Below, one piece after another: positions 52,001-60,294 of a DNA stretch of 64,000 nt; the first letter of the stretch is position 1, and each line of letters begins with the position of its first letter. The stretch spans positions 186,001-250,000 of the forward strand of contig NZ_JBEUWX010000002.1 in NCBI RefSeq assembly GCF_041770905.1. The letters are read 5' to 3'. The DNA comes from Propionivibrio hellwigii. GTDB taxonomy: Bacteria > Pseudomonadota > Gammaproteobacteria > Burkholderiales > Rhodocyclaceae. The notes beneath the pieces are model-generated. The model was given only the letters and a program-made list of their open reading frames with translations. It was not told the DNA's origin and searched no databases. Made by a program: the position numbers and the translations under genes.

Positions 52001-52578
52001 CCAAGGCGCTGGCCGACCGTCCTGCCCTCAAGCTGGAAATTACCGCCGTCGTCGATCCGGAAAACGACCGCGAAGGAGTCAAGTGCGCCAGTATCGAGCG
52101 CAAAGTTGAGGCGCTGAAGCAGCAGGACAGCGAAAAGGATACCGAAGGAGAGACTGCATCGGTCGAAGTCAGCGCTGAAGAATATCCGGCGCTGCTGGAG
52201 CGCGTTTATCGCGCCGAGAAATTCCCTAAACCGCGCAATATGATTGGCTTGACCAAATCTCTGCCAGTGGCGGAAATGGAAAAACTGATGCTGGCCCACA
52301 CCACGGTCGATGACGAGGACTTGCAAAATCTGGGCAAACGTCGCGCCAGACGGGTGCGGGACTGGCTGATTGAGCACGGCGTAGATTCCGAACGGATTTT
52401 CCTGCTGCCGGTGAAGGTGGAAGAGGGCGGCCGACCGGAGACTGGCGCGGAGACGAAGGCGGATGAGGAAAAGAGCCAGACAGACGAAGCCGACAAGCGT
52501 GAGGAAAAAGCGGACGATGAAGGTAAACAGAAGGACAAACCGGCGGGGAATGGCCGTGTCGAGTTCTCACTGAAATGA
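49072..52578 (+). CDS. DUF748 (AsmA-like) envelope protein
   Basis: The 1168-residue protein has one N-terminal membrane helix (about 26-48), then long AsmA/DUF748 beta-rich repeats such as KTQIGDFDLNLKHLDSKGAE and GKVEPFNSAADLNLIIKSLD. Two Ala/Thr/Gln-rich low-complexity linkers interrupt it (about 355-485 and 690-745). The end has an OmpA-like part (NISETMQKRLENLAKALADR, LGKRRARRVRDWLIEHG) and a charged tail. DUF748 proteins are thought to span the periplasm, possibly for lipid transport. The start at MDEQPRR is chosen by its ribosome site. Confidence 0.9.
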   Translation: MDEQPRRQTLMSSLVNAYRTRRLLRYSVWLVILVAVFALLGFFVLPPVAKSVAISQASKALHRPVAIEDIRVNPFAMTLDVDGLSIKEREGEEVFVGFDHFHADLDAASLFKGGIVFSEIQLVNPQARIVRLKGGRFNFSDLVDEFANKPKTEEEQDSKFNFSLNNIQISGGKLVFDDRVVGEKHEAVDITLALPFVSNMEYAVQTFVEPAFSAVVNGAALQAKGKSKPFTESMDSELVLDLSGVKVPGYLVYSPVKPPVRLASGTLDTALSIVFHNGQKASLQVSGTASLKNFDIRENDGGALAKFKKLDIALGKSDVLAQNFVVDRIALDAPEVNVRIDPQGRLNLTTLQAASSTPSQKAVQATEKPTKKLPAKKPRRQAKQRAMKGKAAAARQTPTAAPQTAEIPAQADAASAQTRTEAPSDADSGTGQPAGVAATAPREAGAEAAAGGTANADPATASTTDSTSQTASSEASRKASTPAQTLVWSLGELDMTNGLVHVLDESRGTPIKTQIGDFDLNLKHLDSKGAEPSELKTFFRLNGAGEIVVHGKVEPFNSAADLNLIIKSLDLLPLQPYFDSQLNIALTRGQLTADGTLQVRQTANKQAAAGKAGGSALEGKFAGQATLGNLRAVDKISSQDFLRWKSLYFGKVDVNFKPLSITVGEIALSDFFARVIVSPEGRLNLTQIVRQDGVAASPVPSPEVAAAQADAAANANKVENKGEGEASAPVPAKSANAAPLPPIRIDKITLQGGNVRFTDNFVKPNYTANLKKVGGNVTQLSSTPGTIASLELRGSYNNIAPLTISAKINPLLAKPYLDLQAEVKGVELTSLSTYAAKYAGYAIEKGKLSLTVNYKIENDELQAQNRVFIDQLTFGDTRSDSPDATSLPVKLAVSLLKNRKGEIDLDLPISGTLSDPEFSVGGLVVKVIVNLLTKAVTSPFALLGSLFDGGEEMSMVAFDPGRANISETMQKRLENLAKALADRPALKLEITAVVDPENDREGVKCASIERKVEALKQQDSEKDTEGETASVEVSAEEYPALLERVYRAEKFPKPRNMIGLTKSLPVAEMEKLMLAHTTVDDEDLQNLGKRRARRVRDWLIEHGVDSERIFLLPVKVEEGGRPETGAETKADEEKSQTDEADKREEKADDEGKQKDKPAGNGRVEFSLK

Positions 52579-52747
52579 ACGCGGACGCAAGGCGGCAGAG
52601 GGGTGGATAGGGCGGATGGGCGGGATGCGACCGAGCCGTGGTCATGATGCCCTTCCGGAACTTCCGGGAATGCGTAGAGATACGCGGCAATGCCTAGAAA
52701 AAGGCGCAAAGGCATGGATATGCGCGCGGTAAGCGTGGAGAAACAGG

Positions 52748-54112
52748 GTGAGTGATCCGGCGGAATGGGCCGTGTATGGTTTGCTGACGGGCATGGCGAT
52801 TTTGCTGCTGTTGCAGATCGTCCTCCTCTGGCGTAATCGCGGTGAGGTGACGGAGCGCCTCAGCCGTGAGATCCGCGCCCAGCAGGATGGGCTGGCGCAT
52901 CTGGAAGCGGAACTGCGCCAGGAATTGGCGCTGAACCGGCAGGAAGCGGCGCAGCAGGCGCGTGGCGACCGCGAGGAGCAAACGCAGGCGCTGGGGCGTC
53001 TGGCGCAGTCGCTCTCAGCGCAGGTCGGCCAGCTGGGTCAGTTGCAGGGGGGGCAGCTCGAAGCCTTTGCGCAGCAGTTATCGCGTTTGACGCAAAGCAA
53101 TGACCAGCGCTTCGAGCAGCTGCGCCAGTCGGTCGAAACGCGCCTGGCGGCGATTCAGGCCGATAACGCCAGCAAGCTGGAAGCCATGCGCAAGACGGTC
53201 GATGAAAAACTGCACGCAACGCTCGAACAGCGTTTGGGCGAATCTTTTCGCCTGGTCAGCGACCGGCTGGAGCAGGTGCATAAAGGGCTGGGCGAGATGC
53301 AGACGCTGGCGGCCGGTGTGGGCGATCTGAAGAAAGTGCTGACCAACGTCAAGACGCGCGGCGCCTGGGGAGAAGTGCAGCTGGAAGCGCTGCTTGAGCA
53401 AGTGCTGGCGGCCGGGCAGTTCGAAAAAAACGTGATGACGCGCCCCGGCAGTGGCGAACGCGTCGAGTTCGCCATCCGCCTGCCGGGCCGCGCGCCTGCG
53501 GCAGGCGGCGAGGCGGCGCCGGTTTGGCTGCCTATCGATGCCAAGTTTCCGGTTGAGGATTATCAGCGCCTGGTCGACGCGCAGGAGCGTGCCGATGTTG
53601 CCGCCGTCGAACAGGCGGCCAAGGCGCTGGAAACCCGCCTGCGCGAGGAGGCGCGAAAAATCCGCGACAAATATGTCGAACCGCCGCACACCACCGATTT
53701 CGCCTTGCTCTACCTCCCCACCGAAGGGCTGTACGCCGAAGCGCTGCGTCGCCCCGGGCTGGCCGAAACCTTGCAGCGCGAATTCCGCATCAGCCTGGCC
53801 GGGCCGACGACGCTGACGGCATTGCTCAACAGTTTGCAAATGGGGTTTCGCACGCTGGCGATCGAAAAACGTTCGTCCGAGGTTTGGGCCGTCCTGGGCG
53901 CTGTCAAGACCGAATTCGGCAAATTCGGCGAAGTGCTCGAAGCGACCCAGCGCAAGCTGGAACAGGCTACCCGTAGCATCGAATCGGCGGGCGTGCGCAC
54001 GCGCCAAATTGAGCGCAAGCTGCGCGGCGTCGAAGCGCTTTCCGCACCGGAAGCGCAGCGCCGCCTCGGCGATCTGCCGGGGCTGGACGCCGAGGCAACG
54101 ACAGGTGAATGA
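52748..54112 (+). CDS. rmuC: DNA recombination protein RmuC
   Basis: The 454-residue protein has one N-terminal membrane helix (YGLLTGMAILLLLQIVLLW), a long Gln/Glu-rich coiled coil (about 35-190) and the RmuC nuclease-like domain (about 200-390) with TRGAWGEVQLEALLEQ, LPIDAKFPVEDYQRL and FALLYLPTEGLYAEAL. RmuC limits inversions at short inverted repeats in E. coli, a point of interest in this repeat-rich genome. The start is GTG 52748. Confidence 0.93.
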   Translation: MSDPAEWAVYGLLTGMAILLLLQIVLLWRNRGEVTERLSREIRAQQDGLAHLEAELRQELALNRQEAAQQARGDREEQTQALGRLAQSLSAQVGQLGQLQGGQLEAFAQQLSRLTQSNDQRFEQLRQSVETRLAAIQADNASKLEAMRKTVDEKLHATLEQRLGESFRLVSDRLEQVHKGLGEMQTLAAGVGDLKKVLTNVKTRGAWGEVQLEALLEQVLAAGQFEKNVMTRPGSGERVEFAIRLPGRAPAAGGEAAPVWLPIDAKFPVEDYQRLVDAQERADVAAVEQAAKALETRLREEARKIRDKYVEPPHTTDFALLYLPTEGLYAEALRRPGLAETLQREFRISLAGPTTLTALLNSLQMGFRTLAIEKRSSEVWAVLGAVKTEFGKFGEVLEATQRKLEQATRSIESAGVRTRQIERKLRGVEALSAPEAQRRLGDLPGLDAEATTGE

Positions 54113-54178
54113 ACGGCTGCCGCCCGCAAGCGCCACCCATCTTCACCCACCCATCGCTTCTATCGCTCCGCAGCCATC

Positions 54179-54655
54179 ATGAAAGCGCTTAAGTCCAGTG
54201 CGCCGCTGGGCACCGTAGATGCCGCCAAGGACGCCGCCAAAGACACTGCTTTCCGGACAACAACTTACCGCGTCAGCACCGATGCCGGCGTGTTTGACCT
54301 GCGCATTGATCAGCGCCACACGGCATTTGCCGCTTTTCTGAAAAACCGTGGCGTCAGCCGCTGGGCGATCGTCACGGCCTGTAATCCGGCAGCGCAGCGC
54401 CATACGCCGGCCGACAATGCGCGCCGGCAGCAGTGTTTACTGGCGCACGTGCATGCGGCGGGCTGGCGGTTGGGGCAGAATTGCTTCCACGCGCGCAATT
54501 GTGCCGACGGCGGCGATTGGCCGGATGAACCCGGCCTGCTGCTGTTGGGGATCGACGCCGCGCGGGCACGTGCGCTCGCGCATGCGTTTGGGCAACTGGC
54601 CTGCGTCTACGGCGAAGCAGACGGCGTGCCGCTCCTGCTTTGGACGGCGGAGTAA
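54179..54655 (+). CDS. DUF3293 family protein
   Basis: The 158-residue protein shows the DUF3293 pattern: a short N-terminal part, then WAIVTACNPAAQRHTPADNA, a central HVHAAGWRLGQN, and GLLLLGIDAARARALAHAFGQ. It lies 66 bp after rmuC on the same strand. The function is unknown. Confidence 0.82.
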   Translation: MKALKSSAPLGTVDAAKDAAKDTAFRTTTYRVSTDAGVFDLRIDQRHTAFAAFLKNRGVSRWAIVTACNPAAQRHTPADNARRQQCLLAHVHAAGWRLGQNCFHARNCADGGDWPDEPGLLLLGIDAARARALAHAFGQLACVYGEADGVPLLLWTAE

Positions 54656-54866
54656 GCGAGGGCTGCACCCCTTCTGGAACCCGCGTGGATAGGGCGTTTT
54701 CGGGCAAGCACCTCTGAAACGCCCTATTTATAAGGGTTTCAGAGCATTCCCTCCGGAGATGCCCTAAATACGCGGGCTAGCGGGCAGGTGCCCGAAAGAA
54801 CCTAAAAACAAGGATTGAAAGGGTTGTTTGACTGTAAGTGCTGGCTCCGCCCGCAAGGCTTTTCTT
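54656..54866. repeat. Modular short GC-rich intergenic repeats
   Basis: ACCCGCGTGGATAGGGCG, GCCCTATTTATAAGGGTT and GATGCCCTAAATACGCGGGC modules are followed by about 80 unassigned bases up to the R2 repeat. Confidence 0.6.
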
Positions 54867-55060
54867 GATGCCGTTGCGCTGAGCGGCAGCGCGCCCCGCT
54901 GACTTTCCTACCTTCTTTCTTTATCTCGCCAAAGAAAGTCAGCAAAGAAAGGCGACCCCGAGGCGCAGATTTTCCTTGTCGCGGATTGCTTGGCGGCGGG
55001 CTTAATTAACTCGCTTACGCTCAAACAATCAAGCCCTTGCTTCCGCCAAGCCGCCCCGCG
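54867..55060. repeat. About 190-bp dispersed repeat (R2), copy 2
   Basis: This is the second copy of the element at 12946-13140 in the same orientation, with a 13-base insertion (CTACCTTCTTTCT region) beside the GACTTTC / GAAAGTC hairpin. As in copy 1, Correia-like elements and modules stand next to it. Confidence 0.75.
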
Positions 55061-55070
55061 CTTTTCTGAA

Positions 55071-55280
55071 ATAGCGGCTTCCTTTGCCAAAATACGGCGT
55101 TGCTGTGTTGGCCTTGCCTTGCCGTACTAGGCGTACTGTCTGCGGCTTACCGCCTTGTCTTTGGCAAAGTCGAGCCATAGCGGCTTCCTTTGCCAAAATA
55201 CTACGTTGGCTCGCCTTGCCGTACTAGGCGTACTGCCAGCGGCTCGCCGCCTTGTCTTTTGGCAAAGTCGAGCCGCTATA
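55071..55280. mobile_element. Two tandem Correia-like elements sharing one end
   Basis: Copies run at 55071-55180 and 55176-55280, joined at GAGCCATAGCGGCTTCC. Both have TTTGCCAAAATAC at the left arm and TTGTCTTTGGCAAAG or TTGTCTTTTGGCAAAG at the right. The first has a small internal insertion (GCTGTGTTGGCC). The right border TATAGATTGTCTGG repeats the border of the copy at 27502. Confidence 0.8.
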
Positions 55281-55488
55281 GATTGTCTGGTTTTTAAAAA
55301 GGGCTGCCCGCAACTCCGTGTGGATAGGGCGTTTTCGGGCAGGCACTTCCAAAACCCGCATGGATAAAGGCGCTCCGGGTAGGCGCCTCTGGAACCCTTA
55401 TAAATAAAGGGCTGGCGGGTAGGGTACCCGGAGATGCCCTAAATACGCGGGGATCAGGGCATCTTTTGGGGAATGCCCTGTATGCCGC
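55281..55488. repeat. Modular short GC-rich intergenic repeats
   Basis: TAGGGCGTTTTCGGGCAGGC, CCCTTATAAATAAAGGGCT and CCTAAATACGCGGGG modules extend to the bamD stop codon. Confidence 0.6.
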
Positions 55489-56286
55489 TCACCAGAGCTT
55501 CCACCACGGGTCTTTGTATTGCAGCCCTTGCGTGTAGAAGCGGCTGTTGGGGTAATTCTGGCGCATGACGCGCTCGGCGTCGTCGCGCAGATCTTTCATG
55601 CCCAGTTGTTCGTAGGCCAGAATCGTGATGTACAGCGCTTCCTCGATCATGGGGGTGTTCGGGTAATTCTGGATGGCGTACTGGGCGCGGTTGGCGGCGG
55701 CGAGGTAGGCGCCGCGCTTCATGTAGTAACGGGCGACGTGCACTTCCAGCTTGGCCAGCGCATTGACCAGGTACTTCATGCGCAAAGTGGCGTCGGGGGT
55801 GTATTTGCTGTTCGGGAAACGGGTGACGAGTTCCTTGAAAGCATCGAAGGATTCGCGCGCGCCTTTGGGATCGCGCTCGGTCATGTCTTGCTGGCTGATG
55901 CTGCTGAGCAGGCCGAGGTCTTCGTTGAAATTGATCAGCCCCTTGAGGTAATAAACGTAGTCGAGCCGTTCATGGTTCGGATGCAGTTTGATGAAGCGGT
56001 CGCAGGCGGCGATGGCCTGGGGGATTTCCTGAGATTTCCAGTAAGCATAGGCCATTTCGAGTTGCGCCTGCTGGGCGTAGCGGCCATAGGGGTAGCGCGA
56101 TTCGAGTTTTTCAAAGTATTTGATGGCGTTGGTGTAATCGCCGCTATTGAGCGACTCCTTGGCTTCGGTATAAAGCCTGTTGGCCGACCAGTCGATGGTC
56201 TCATCCTTGACCTCCGGCAACAGACCGCAGCCGGTTTGAAGCGCAACAAGGCAAAGCATGGCGATAACCGCTACACTACGACGCAT
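55489..56286 (-). CDS. bamD: Outer membrane assembly lipoprotein BamD
   Basis: The 265-residue lipoprotein is the essential TPR subunit of the BAM complex. The lipobox is LQTGC (Cys about 20). TPR motifs follow: LYTEAKESLNSGDYTNAIKY, YAQQAQLEMAYAYWKSQEIP, AIQNYPNTPMIEEALYITIL. It is divergent from rluD, and the two start codons overlap, so each promoter must lie inside the other gene or one start must be further in. Confidence 0.95.
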   Translation of the reverse strand: MRRSVAVIAMLCLVALQTGCGLLPEVKDETIDWSANRLYTEAKESLNSGDYTNAIKYFEKLESRYPYGRYAQQAQLEMAYAYWKSQEIPQAIAACDRFIKLHPNHERLDYVYYLKGLINFNEDLGLLSSISQQDMTERDPKGARESFDAFKELVTRFPNSKYTPDATLRMKYLVNALAKLEVHVARYYMKRGAYLAAANRAQYAIQNYPNTPMIEEALYITILAYEQLGMKDLRDDAERVMRQNYPNSRFYTQGLQYKDPWWKLW

Positions 56287-56287
56287 G

Positions 56288-57430
56288 ATGAAAACCCCAA
56301 AAAATGAGTTGCCGCCGGGTGCGCCCGACCATCCGGGAACGGCGGCGGAAAGTGTCGCCGATTATAGCGCAAACGGCCCGCTTGCCTTGCAGATACCGGC
56401 CGATTGCGCTGGCCTGCGGCTGGATCAGGCGTTGGCGCAGCTTTGTCCGCAACATTCGCGCAGCCGTTTGCAGGGTTGGGTTCGCGCTGGGCGCGTGCAG
56501 GTGGATGGCGTGCCGGCGCGTGAGTCGAAGGCAAAGGTATGGGGCGGCGAACAAATCGAGGTCGATGAAATCCTCGATGTCGCCGGCCGGGCGTCGATGC
56601 CGGAAAACATCGCGCTGAAGGTCGTGTTTGAAGACGAATGCCTGCTGGTGATCGACAAACCGGCCGGACTGGTCGTGCATCCGGGCAACGGCAACTGGAG
56701 CGGCACGCTGCTCAACGCGCTGCTCTTCCATGCGCCGGAACTTGAGCGGGTGCCGCGCGCGGGCATCGTCCACCGGCTGGATAAAGAAACCAGCGGGTTG
56801 TTGGTGGTGGCGCGCACGCCGGCGGCGCAGACGGATCTGGTGCGTCAATTGCAGGCGCGCACGGTCAGGCGCCATTACTACGCACTGGCGCGCGGCATGC
56901 TGGCGGGCGACGGCACGGTGGATGCGCCGATTGGCCGGCATCCGCGCCTGCGTACGCGCATGGCGGTGACGCCGGGCGGCAAGCCGGCGCGCACGCATTA
57001 CCGGATTATCGAGCGCTTCGTCGATTGCACGCTGCTCGAATGCGCGCTGGAAACCGGGCGCACGCACCAGATTCGCGTGCATCTGGAATCGATCGGGCAT
57101 GCCCTGGTCGGCGACCCGGTCTATGGGACGCGGGCCAGCCGCGTGCCGTCCGGCCCGGCTTTCGGGCGACAGGCGCTGCATGCGCGCCGTTTGGGGCTGA
57201 TCCACCCTCTGAGCGGCAAAACGATGACGTGGACCTCGGCGCTGCCCGAAGACATGGCCTTGCTCGTGGCGCAGGCGCGGCAGCAGGCGGCCGAAGCCGC
57301 CGTGCGCACGGAGGAAGAGATGGCGGTAGCGTTCGCGGATGGGCCGGAAATTTTCTACGTGCGCGGCGATTCCCCTGAAATGGATGGCGGCGACGATACC
57401 GGTGAAGACGATGATGCCGACCTCGACTGA
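56288..57430 (+). CDS. rluD: 23S rRNA pseudouridine synthase RluD
   Basis: The enzyme (about 380 residues) forms pseudouridines 1911, 1915 and 1917 in helix 69 of 23S rRNA. It has an S4 RNA-binding domain (LRLDQALAQLCPQHSRSRLQ, then WVRAGRVQVDG) and the catalytic domain with the Asp in VHRLDKETSGLLVVA. A weakly conserved acidic C-terminal tail (MDGGDDTGEDDDADLD) follows. The exact start is unsure: ATG 56285 or 56288, neither with a ribosome site. pgeF overlaps its end. Confidence 0.93.
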   Translation: MKTPKNELPPGAPDHPGTAAESVADYSANGPLALQIPADCAGLRLDQALAQLCPQHSRSRLQGWVRAGRVQVDGVPARESKAKVWGGEQIEVDEILDVAGRASMPENIALKVVFEDECLLVIDKPAGLVVHPGNGNWSGTLLNALLFHAPELERVPRAGIVHRLDKETSGLLVVARTPAAQTDLVRQLQARTVRRHYYALARGMLAGDGTVDAPIGRHPRLRTRMAVTPGGKPARTHYRIIERFVDCTLLECALETGRTHQIRVHLESIGHALVGDPVYGTRASRVPSGPAFGRQALHARRLGLIHPLSGKTMTWTSALPEDMALLVAQARQQAAEAAVRTEEEMAVAFADGPEIFYVRGDSPEMDGGDDTGEDDDADLD

Positions 57431-58340
57431 ACTGGCCGAAATCGGCATCGTTCCCGACTGGCCGGCGCCGGCGCGCGTGCGCTGTGTGTCGACCACGCGC
57501 CTGTGCGGAGCGGGGCGGGGCATGAGTCGCGGCGCCTATGCCTGCTTCAACCTCGGCGATCATGTCGGCGACGACCCGGCTGCGGTGGCCGCCAACCGCG
57601 CCTGGCTGGCGGAAAAAATTGGCGGTGAGCCCTGCTGGCTGCAACAGGTGCACGGCCAGCGCGTCGTCGATGCGGCGGCGCAATCGCGCACAAGCGGCGG
57701 ACAAAATGCAGACGCACCGGCAGCGGACGCCGCCTTTGCCCGGCAGCGCGGCGTCGTCTGCGCCGTGATGACGGCCGATTGCCTGCCCGTCCTGCTGTGC
57801 GATGCGGCGGGCAGTGTGGTTGCCGCCGTCCATGCCGGCTGGCGCGGGCTGCTCGGCGGCGTGCTGGAAGCGGCTGTCGCGGCGATGAACGCGCCGGGCG
57901 ATGCGCTGCTCGCCTGGCTGGGGCCGGCGATCGGGCCGCAGGCCTTTGAAGTGGGCGCGGAAGTACGGGCCGCCTTTGTCGCGGCGGATGCCGCTGCGGA
58001 TGCGGCTTTCCGGCCCATTGCCGTTGCCGGAGAAGGCGAGCGGGACGCCGAAAGAGCGGTCAGAAATTTAGCCAGCGCCGCAATGTCCGCTTCCCCCGGC
58101 GAGGCGAATGCGGCGTCCGGCACGCAGCATTCAGGCGAAGCGTTCGATCGCCCGCATGCCCCCCTTGCCTGCAAATATCTGGCCGATATTTACGGCCTGG
58201 CCCGCCAGCGTCTGATGCGCCTGGGCGTGCGGCGCATTTATGGCGGCGGGCTGTGTACCGTCAGCGACGCCGAGCGGTTTTTCTCCTACCGGCGCGACGG
58301 TGTCACCGGGCGTATGGCGACGCTGATCTGGCTAGCATGA
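57411..58340 (+). CDS. pgeF: Peptidoglycan editing factor / laccase-domain protein
   Basis: The protein of about 309 residues is the YfiH/PgeF type, a copper or zinc enzyme that in E. coli removes L-Ser-containing mistakes from peptidoglycan precursors. Metal-site residues are in LQQVHGQRVV, MTADCLPVLL and AVHAGWRGLL, with a final RIYGGGLCTVSDAERFFSYR. A low-complexity insert (about 200-245) has no match to the fold. ATG 57411 (or 57414) overlaps rluD by 20 bases, so the two are coupled. Confidence 0.92.
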   Translation: MMPTSTELAEIGIVPDWPAPARVRCVSTTRLCGAGRGMSRGAYACFNLGDHVGDDPAAVAANRAWLAEKIGGEPCWLQQVHGQRVVDAAAQSRTSGGQNADAPAADAAFARQRGVVCAVMTADCLPVLLCDAAGSVVAAVHAGWRGLLGGVLEAAVAAMNAPGDALLAWLGPAIGPQAFEVGAEVRAAFVAADAAADAAFRPIAVAGEGERDAERAVRNLASAAMSASPGEANAASGTQHSGEAFDRPHAPLACKYLADIYGLARQRLMRLGVRRIYGGGLCTVSDAERFFSYRRDGVTGRMATLIWLA

Positions 58341-59055
58341 TCCGCCCCTGCCCGGCGCGTTGCGCAGACGGCTGGGCCGGAACACAGCGTGCAATGAGAA
58401 AATAGCCGGCAGGGCTGGTGATAGGGTAGCGACAGCCGCATGGCTGAAACGCCCACTGGACGCGGCTTAGCGGGCAGGCACTCCGGAAACGCCCAAAAGA
58501 CGCGGGGTTCCGGCAGGTGGTCTTTGGGTGTTTAGCTGTCGATCAAACGGGGTGCGGAGGTGGTGTCTCCGCTTAGCGGGCAGGCAGCGGCCTTGTGGTG
58601 AGTTGCGACCCAGTGCTTCAGGAATATGCGCTGGCGCAGCAGGCACAGGCAGCGGGCGTATGGATGAAATGCCCACTGGACGTGGGCTAGCGGGCAGTCG
58701 TTGCGGCCAGTCACTGTAGGCGTTCAGCCCGCAGCTGTCAGCTACTGCACTCTCTCAACCCCCTTGGCACATTGGCTTCAGCGTCTGCCGTGCTTGGCGT
58801 ACTGCTCTATCATCACCCCTCCAGCCCGTGTAAAACGGGTATCTCCAGCTAGGCAGGCCGGAAACCCGCGTGGAATAAGGGTTCCCGGAGCACCTGCCCG
58901 CAAACGCCCGATTGACGCGGGTTTCAGCGTTGACCCGCTTGAAACGCCCATAAGACGTGGGCTTGCGGCGCTGCCATGTCTGAAATGCCCAAAAGACGTG
59001 GGCTTGCGGCCGGTCGTTGTGGCCAATTACTGCGGGCGTTCAACCCGCCGCGCAC
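58341..59055. repeat. Repeat block, inverse relative of 40.5-41.1 kb
   Basis: The region holds ACGCGGGGTTCCGGCAGG modules, a segment with GTGCTTCAGGAATATGCG and GGCAGCGGCCTTGTGGTG that is the reverse complement of 40900-41000, and a run of CAAACGCCCGATTGACGCGG modules next to the Sel1 gene. There are no genes. Confidence 0.6.
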
Positions 59056-60147
59056 TCAACGCACTTGACGTATTTGCTCCAGGATCTGCCGCGCTTTGCG
59101 CACCACTTCAGCATTTTCTGCATTTTCTCTCTGCGCAGCGACCTGCTCATACCATTCACGCGCCTTGAACAAATCCTTGGCGACGCCTTGACCATGGTAA
59201 TACATCAGGCCAAGGTTATATTGTGCTTTGGCATCCCCCTGCGCTGCCGCTTTCTCGAGCCATTCCCGCGCCTTGGCGGAGTCCTGCGCAACGCCTTGAC
59301 CATCGCGATACATCACGCCAAGGTTGTATTGTGCGCTCGCATTCCCCTGAGCGGCTGTTTTTTCCCACCATTCCCGCGCTTTGACGTAATCCTTGGCGAC
59401 GCCTTGGCCATGGTAATACATCACACCAAGGTTGTACTGCGCCTCTGCATGCCCCTGAGCGGCCGCCTGCTCGAACCATTCGCGTGCCTTGACATAATTC
59501 TGCACAACACCTTGACCATCGCGATACATCACGCCAAGGTTGTATTGCGCTGCTGCTAGCCCTTGGGCAGCCGCTTTCTCCAACCATTCCCGCGCTTTAG
59601 CGTAATCTTTGGCGACACCTTGACCATGGTAATACATCAAGCCAAGGTTGTATTGTGCCTGGGCAAACCCCTGAGCAGCCGCTTTCTCGAACCATTTTCG
59701 TGCCTCGGCGTAATCCTGCGCAATGCCTTGACCATCGTGATGCATAAAGCCAAGGTTGTATTGCGCCGCTGCCAGCCCTTGGGCAGCGGCTTTCTCGAAC
59801 CATTTTCGCGCCTTGGCGTAATCCTGCGCGACGCCTCGGCCATCGTGATACATAAAGCCAAGGTTGTATTGCGCTGCTGCCAGCCCTTGGGCAGCTGCTT
59901 TCTCGAACCATTTTCGTGCCTTGGCGTAATTCTGCGCGATGCCTTGACCATTGCTATACATCACACCAAGGTTGTATTGCGCCCGGGCATCGCCACGTTC
60001 CGCCCAGGGGCGCAACAATTGCTCGACATGTGCGCTATTCCCTTGCAAAGCCGCCTGCTTTACCTCTTGCCATGTTTCCTCGGGCATTTGCGCCAGCGCC
60101 AGTGTGGCAGACAGGAGCAGACAGACGCCCAGTAAAAACTTTTTCAT
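59056..60147 (-). CDS. Exported Sel1-repeat protein, 8 repeats
   Basis: The 363-residue protein has a signal peptide (KKFLLGVCLLLSATLALAQ), the spacer MPEETWQEVKQAALQGNSAH, eight 36-residue Sel1 units and the tail VRKARQILEQIRQVR. It is a paralogue of the six genes at 35.3-40.5 kb but reads the other way, 18.6 kb from the last of them. The leader TCAATTAAGGGAGACCAAAC and a TATAAT box (minus strand, 60206-60201) are as in the main array. Neighbouring repeat units GLAAAQYNLGFM are nearly identical, a sign of unit duplication. Confidence 0.86.
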   Translation of the reverse strand: MKKFLLGVCLLLSATLALAQMPEETWQEVKQAALQGNSAHVEQLLRPWAERGDARAQYNLGVMYSNGQGIAQNYAKARKWFEKAAAQGLAAAQYNLGFMYHDGRGVAQDYAKARKWFEKAAAQGLAAAQYNLGFMHHDGQGIAQDYAEARKWFEKAAAQGFAQAQYNLGLMYYHGQGVAKDYAKAREWLEKAAAQGLAAAQYNLGVMYRDGQGVVQNYVKAREWFEQAAAQGHAEAQYNLGVMYYHGQGVAKDYVKAREWWEKTAAQGNASAQYNLGVMYRDGQGVAQDSAKAREWLEKAAAQGDAKAQYNLGLMYYHGQGVAKDLFKAREWYEQVAAQRENAENAEVVRKARQILEQIRQVR

Positions 60148-60231
60148 CGTTTGGTCTCCCTTAATTGATTCACGGTGTTGTGCGAATGAAGGTACGGCGC
60201 ATTATATCCAGCGGCTATTTGCCGCGCGTAC

Positions 60232-60294
60232 TCAACGCTTCTCGCGCATTTTCTCCAGTGCCTGCCGCGCTCGGCGCTCCGCCTTTCGCCTCAT
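60232..60294 (-). pseudogene. Orphan C-terminal tail of a Sel1-repeat gene
   Basis: MRRKAERRARQALEKMREKR plus stop precedes the promoter of the reversed Sel1 gene, exactly as the tail at 35116 precedes the first gene of the main array. Confidence 0.65.

Noticed and set aside
49905..52377. Long frames opposite the DUF748 gene
   Set aside because: They are shadows of a GC-rich coding sequence; the DUF748 frame has family features, a membrane helix and a ribosome site.
58355..58375. GCGCAGACGGCTGG as another Neisseria uptake sequence
   Set aside because: It lacks the TTCAGACGGC core on either strand and lies in ordinary GC-rich DNA.
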